A stretch of DNA of 6,427 nt, taken from contig URDQ01000086.1 of the NCBI GenBank assembly GCA_900546675.1, forward strand, positions 1 through 6,427, written 5' to 3'. Under the pieces are notes generated by a model. It was not told the DNA's origin, searched no databases, and saw only the letters and a program-made list of their open reading frames with translations. Of the stretch, positions 4,524 to 6,427 are shown in pieces (position 1 is the first letter of the stretch; each line of letters opens with the position of its first letter). The position numbers and the translations under genes are program-made. This DNA is from an uncultured Porphyromonas sp. (GTDB taxonomy: Bacteria; Bacteroidota; Bacteroidia; Bacteroidales; Porphyromonadaceae).

Positions 4524-5477
4524 TTAAGCCTTGCGGGTGTGCTGGAAGGTGTCTATGTGCCGCTCTTTCTTCTCAGGGATAATGTCCGCAATGGGGGTCA
4601 GCAGTCCCGTCTCCTCGACATCGCCAAACTCATCGTTGATCGCAGTGCCAAAGATGCGTATCTTCGGTGTGAGCGACATATAAGCGTTAAAGAGGGGGGG
4701 GATATTGATATTGTGCTTGCGCACCTCCGCCTTGAGCGTGCGGTAGTCGCTCTTGAGGTCGTTCTTGACAAAGAGACGATCTATCTCCTCGGGATCTATA
4801 TCCACCTCGACAGGGTTCATCGGTCGGACAAGCTGATCCTTGTCTCCGAAGTAGATCTCCATAAACTTAAGGATCAAGTTGCGACAGTACTTGTTGTAAG
4901 TCTTGTACATAGTCACCTTGCCAAAGAAGTACTTGATCTCAGGGTAGATAACGGTCAAAGCTCCGAGCCCGTCCCATAGGTTGTCTAGCGTGTAGATGGA
5001 AGACATAAGTCCCGCCCGTGTCGTCTGAAACTCGTGGCTCACGAATGAACGTCCCAGCTCGATCGTGTAGGGGAGATAGTCCCGTACGAACTCCTCGCTG
5101 AAGCTAAACATATGTGATGTGGCTAGCGCATCCGTCTGCTCTTGGTGGCGTAGCACCGCCTCGCCGAGGATGTATCGGTAGCCACCCATAATCTTCTCGA
5201 GCTCAGGGTTCCAGACGATGAGCTGTACGTAGCCATCGTCCATCAGGTCGTACTTATCTACATCGCACTCAAGCCCCGTGCCGCCACCGCCAGCACGAAA
5301 GCTCTCCTCGCGCAGACGTCCCACCTCACGCATCGTGTGTGGTGCTTGCGCAGCGCGAAAGGCGTAGATCTCGTTATTACTCTTATTGGTCGTGCGGACG
5401 AAGAGCTCTGGTGTCAGCTCCTGTCGGATCAATTGCCGATCTATCGGCGCTATGATGGGTTGCACTGTAGCACTCAT
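4524..5477 (-). CDS. glsB: GlsB-like GNAT N-acyltransferase (glycine lipid synthesis)
   Basis: This is a 317-residue protein of the OlsB-like acyltransferase type (GNAT fold). The family moves an acyl chain from acyl-ACP to the amino group of an amino acid. In Bacteroides, GlsB makes N-acyl glycine, the first step of glycine lipid synthesis. Visible here are REVGRLREESFR (50-61), the acidic DVDKYD (72-77), the beta-strand YVQLIVWN (83-90), the GGYRYILGEA core strand (98-107), and ELGRSFV (140-146), typical of the OlsB-like core. A second half (about 180-317) is longer than in classic OlsB. No signal peptide is seen, so it is probably cytoplasmic or peripheral to the membrane. Its ATG overlaps the stop of the upstream acyltransferase in ATGA (5474-5477), implying translational coupling. 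The amino acid substrate (glycine, serine or ornithine) is inferred from Bacteroides. Confidence 0.78.
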   Translation of the reverse strand: MSATVQPIIAPIDRQLIRQELTPELFVRTTNKSNNEIYAFRAAQAPHTMREVGRLREESFRAGGGGTGLECDVDKYDLMDDGYVQLIVWNPELEKIMGGYRYILGEAVLRHQEQTDALATSHMFSFSEEFVRDYLPYTIELGRSFVSHEFQTTRAGLMSSIYTLDNLWDGLGALTVIYPEIKYFFGKVTMYKTYNKYCRNLILKFMEIYFGDKDQLVRPMNPVEVDIDPEEIDRLFVKNDLKSDYRTLKAEVRKHNINIPPLFNAYMSLTPKIRIFGTAINDEFGDVEETGLLTPIADIIPEKKERHIDTFQHTRKA

Positions 5478-6313
5478 TTGGATAGTTGGTCTTTCAGTTG
5501 GTATACTTGCTGCCGGATGCGCTCTACCTGCTCAGGTAATTCGCTAGGCCTCAGCCCCTCGAGCGTTTCGTAGGGAATAGGCTCCCCAACCACTATGGTA
5601 AAGGAGCTACCCTGTGCGGCAAACATCTCGTGTGGTAGCAATGCGGTGCCTATGTTAAAGCGTATGCCGAGCGTCTTGCGTAGCTGCTCGATACGATAAA
5701 ACCTCATCGAGTTGCGCCCGTGGAAGAAAAGTGGCACGATGGGGCGATGATATTGTCGTGCCTGCTTGATAAAGCTAGGTCGCCAGAGAGGATCCTGTAC
5801 CTCTCCCTTGATCAGGCGTGAGCAGAGTCCTGCGGGGAAGGTGATCACGGGCAAGTCGCTCTCAAGTGCCTCGTGCATCTTCTGAATAGAGGTGCGCGCC
5901 TGCGCTCCGTACTTATTGACTGGGACGAAGATATTGGCTAGAGGCTTCAGGTTGAGTAGGAGGTCATTGACGATGTAGCGGATATCAGTCTGGTAGTGAC
6001 TAGCTATGAGGTGAGTCAGACAGATACCGTCTAGTCCACCCAGCGGGTGATTGCTGATAAAGAGTGCGCGAGGATCTGCGGGCAGATGCTCGGCACCGAT
6101 GAGCGTCAGGTCAATGCGAAACTCCTGGATCAGGGCATCCATAAAGTCTACCCCCTCTAGGTGTCCGTAGCGACGTAGCACATCGTTGATCTCACGCTGG
6201 TGGATCAGTCGCGCCACGCCATTGGTCACGAAAGCGGGCAACGGCTTCTTGCGTCGCTGATTGAGGATGGCTGCTATGTCGACCTGTTGTGGATGAAAGC
6301 TCTCTTCAGGCAT
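5474..6313 (-). CDS. glsA: GlsA-like lyso-glycine-lipid O-acyltransferase (PlsC family)
   Basis: This is a PlsC/LPLAT-family acyltransferase of 279 residues from the chosen start. In Bacteroides, GlsA adds a second acyl chain to the hydroxyl of the N-acyl chain made by GlsB. Motifs, numbered from the chosen start, are SNHPLGGLDG (87-96, the catalytic HX4D with His89 and Asp95), VNDLLLNLKPL (115-125), FVPVNKYG (129-136), and FPAGLCSR (159-166, the acyl-acceptor FPxG motif). The protein resembles the Bacteroides GlsA type closely, as far as I recall it. The frame is open back to 6385, but the perfect -7 element at 6334-6341 lies inside that extension. The ATG at 6313 gives a leader of about 15 bases. 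The in-frame ATG at 6322 is the alternative and would be almost leaderless. This is the first gene of the glsA-glsB-yraN operon. Confidence 0.8.
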   Translation of the reverse strand: MPEESFHPQQVDIAAILNQRRKKPLPAFVTNGVARLIHQREINDVLRRYGHLEGVDFMDALIQEFRIDLTLIGAEHLPADPRALFISNHPLGGLDGICLTHLIASHYQTDIRYIVNDLLLNLKPLANIFVPVNKYGAQARTSIQKMHEALESDLPVITFPAGLCSRLIKGEVQDPLWRPSFIKQARQYHRPIVPLFFHGRNSMRFYRIEQLRKTLGIRFNIGTALLPHEMFAAQGSSFTIVVGEPIPYETLEGLRPSELPEQVERIRQQVYQLKDQLSK

Positions 6314-6333
6314 AGATTGCATATGATTTACTG

Positions 6334-6341
6334 CAAATGTA
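6334..6341 (-). promoter_or_regulatory. -7 promoter element for the glsA-glsB-yraN operon
   Basis: Read on the - strand this is TACATTTG followed by CAG, a perfect TAnnTTTG. Transcription would start near 6328, just upstream of the ATGs at 6322 and 6313. No convincing TTTG box is present at 19-22 nt upstream. Confidence 0.6.
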
Positions 6342-6427
6342 CGACTAATGGCGCACATAGCGATTACAACGACGCGTAGATTCAACTATCAAATGCAACT
6401 GAATTGGTTTCATCGAGCTTCTGATAA

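Noticed and set aside
4539..4979. Open frame of 146 codons on the + strand opposite the glsB-like gene
   Set aside because: It mirrors the coding bias of the acyltransferase gene on the other strand, has no recognisable motif and no promoter element, and the - strand protein has family motifs.

Overview
The window looks like chromosome from a member of the Bacteroidota, most likely a Porphyromonas-type Bacteroidales with moderate GC. The evidence is a DUF5606-family gene, a glycine-lipid acyltransferase pair of the Bacteroides GlsA/GlsB kind, a lipoprotein of a Bacteroidales type, A/T-rich start contexts without Shine-Dalgarno motifs, and several perfect Bacteroidota -7 promoter elements (TAnnTTTG). 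The genus is an inference. No ribosomal RNA, tRNA, CRISPR array or defence system is visible.

Layout. Positions 1-109 hold a non-coding array of five degenerate units of about 22 bp, running up to the promoter of the first gene. On the + strand follow a DUF5606-family gene (175-615), kbl for glycine C-acetyltransferase (681-1871), a 175-bp MITE-like element (1871-2045), a strong terminator hairpin (2083-2142), and pdxB for 4-phosphoerythronate dehydrogenase (2170-3381). From 3404 onward all genes are on the - strand: a small lipoprotein gene with its own promoter (3404-3922), a 212-bp gap, and a tight operon transcribed from about 6330 leftward. In transcription order the operon is glsA-like O-acyltransferase (start 6313), glsB-like GNAT N-acyltransferase (start 5477, overlapping by ATGA) and a YraN/UPF0102 gene (start 4512). 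The 298 bases between kbl and pdxB hold the MITE and the terminator. The last 86 bases (6342-6427) hold no gene I can support.

How the genes relate. Kbl uses PLP and makes glycine from 2-amino-3-ketobutyrate. PdxB catalyses a step of the DXP-dependent route to PLP. The GlsB/GlsA pair would put two acyl chains on glycine to make a glycine lipid. The window therefore joins a glycine-producing PLP enzyme, a PLP biosynthesis step and a glycine-consuming lipid pathway, although they lie in separate, convergent transcription units, so a functional link is only an inference.

The most unusual non-coding structures are two. One is the 22-bp-period array at the left edge, where all five units fit CYWCGKRRRRA. 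The other is the MITE, whose 5-bp target duplication falls on the kbl stop codon and apparently changed TAA to TAG without changing the protein. I do not see a new multi-gene system.
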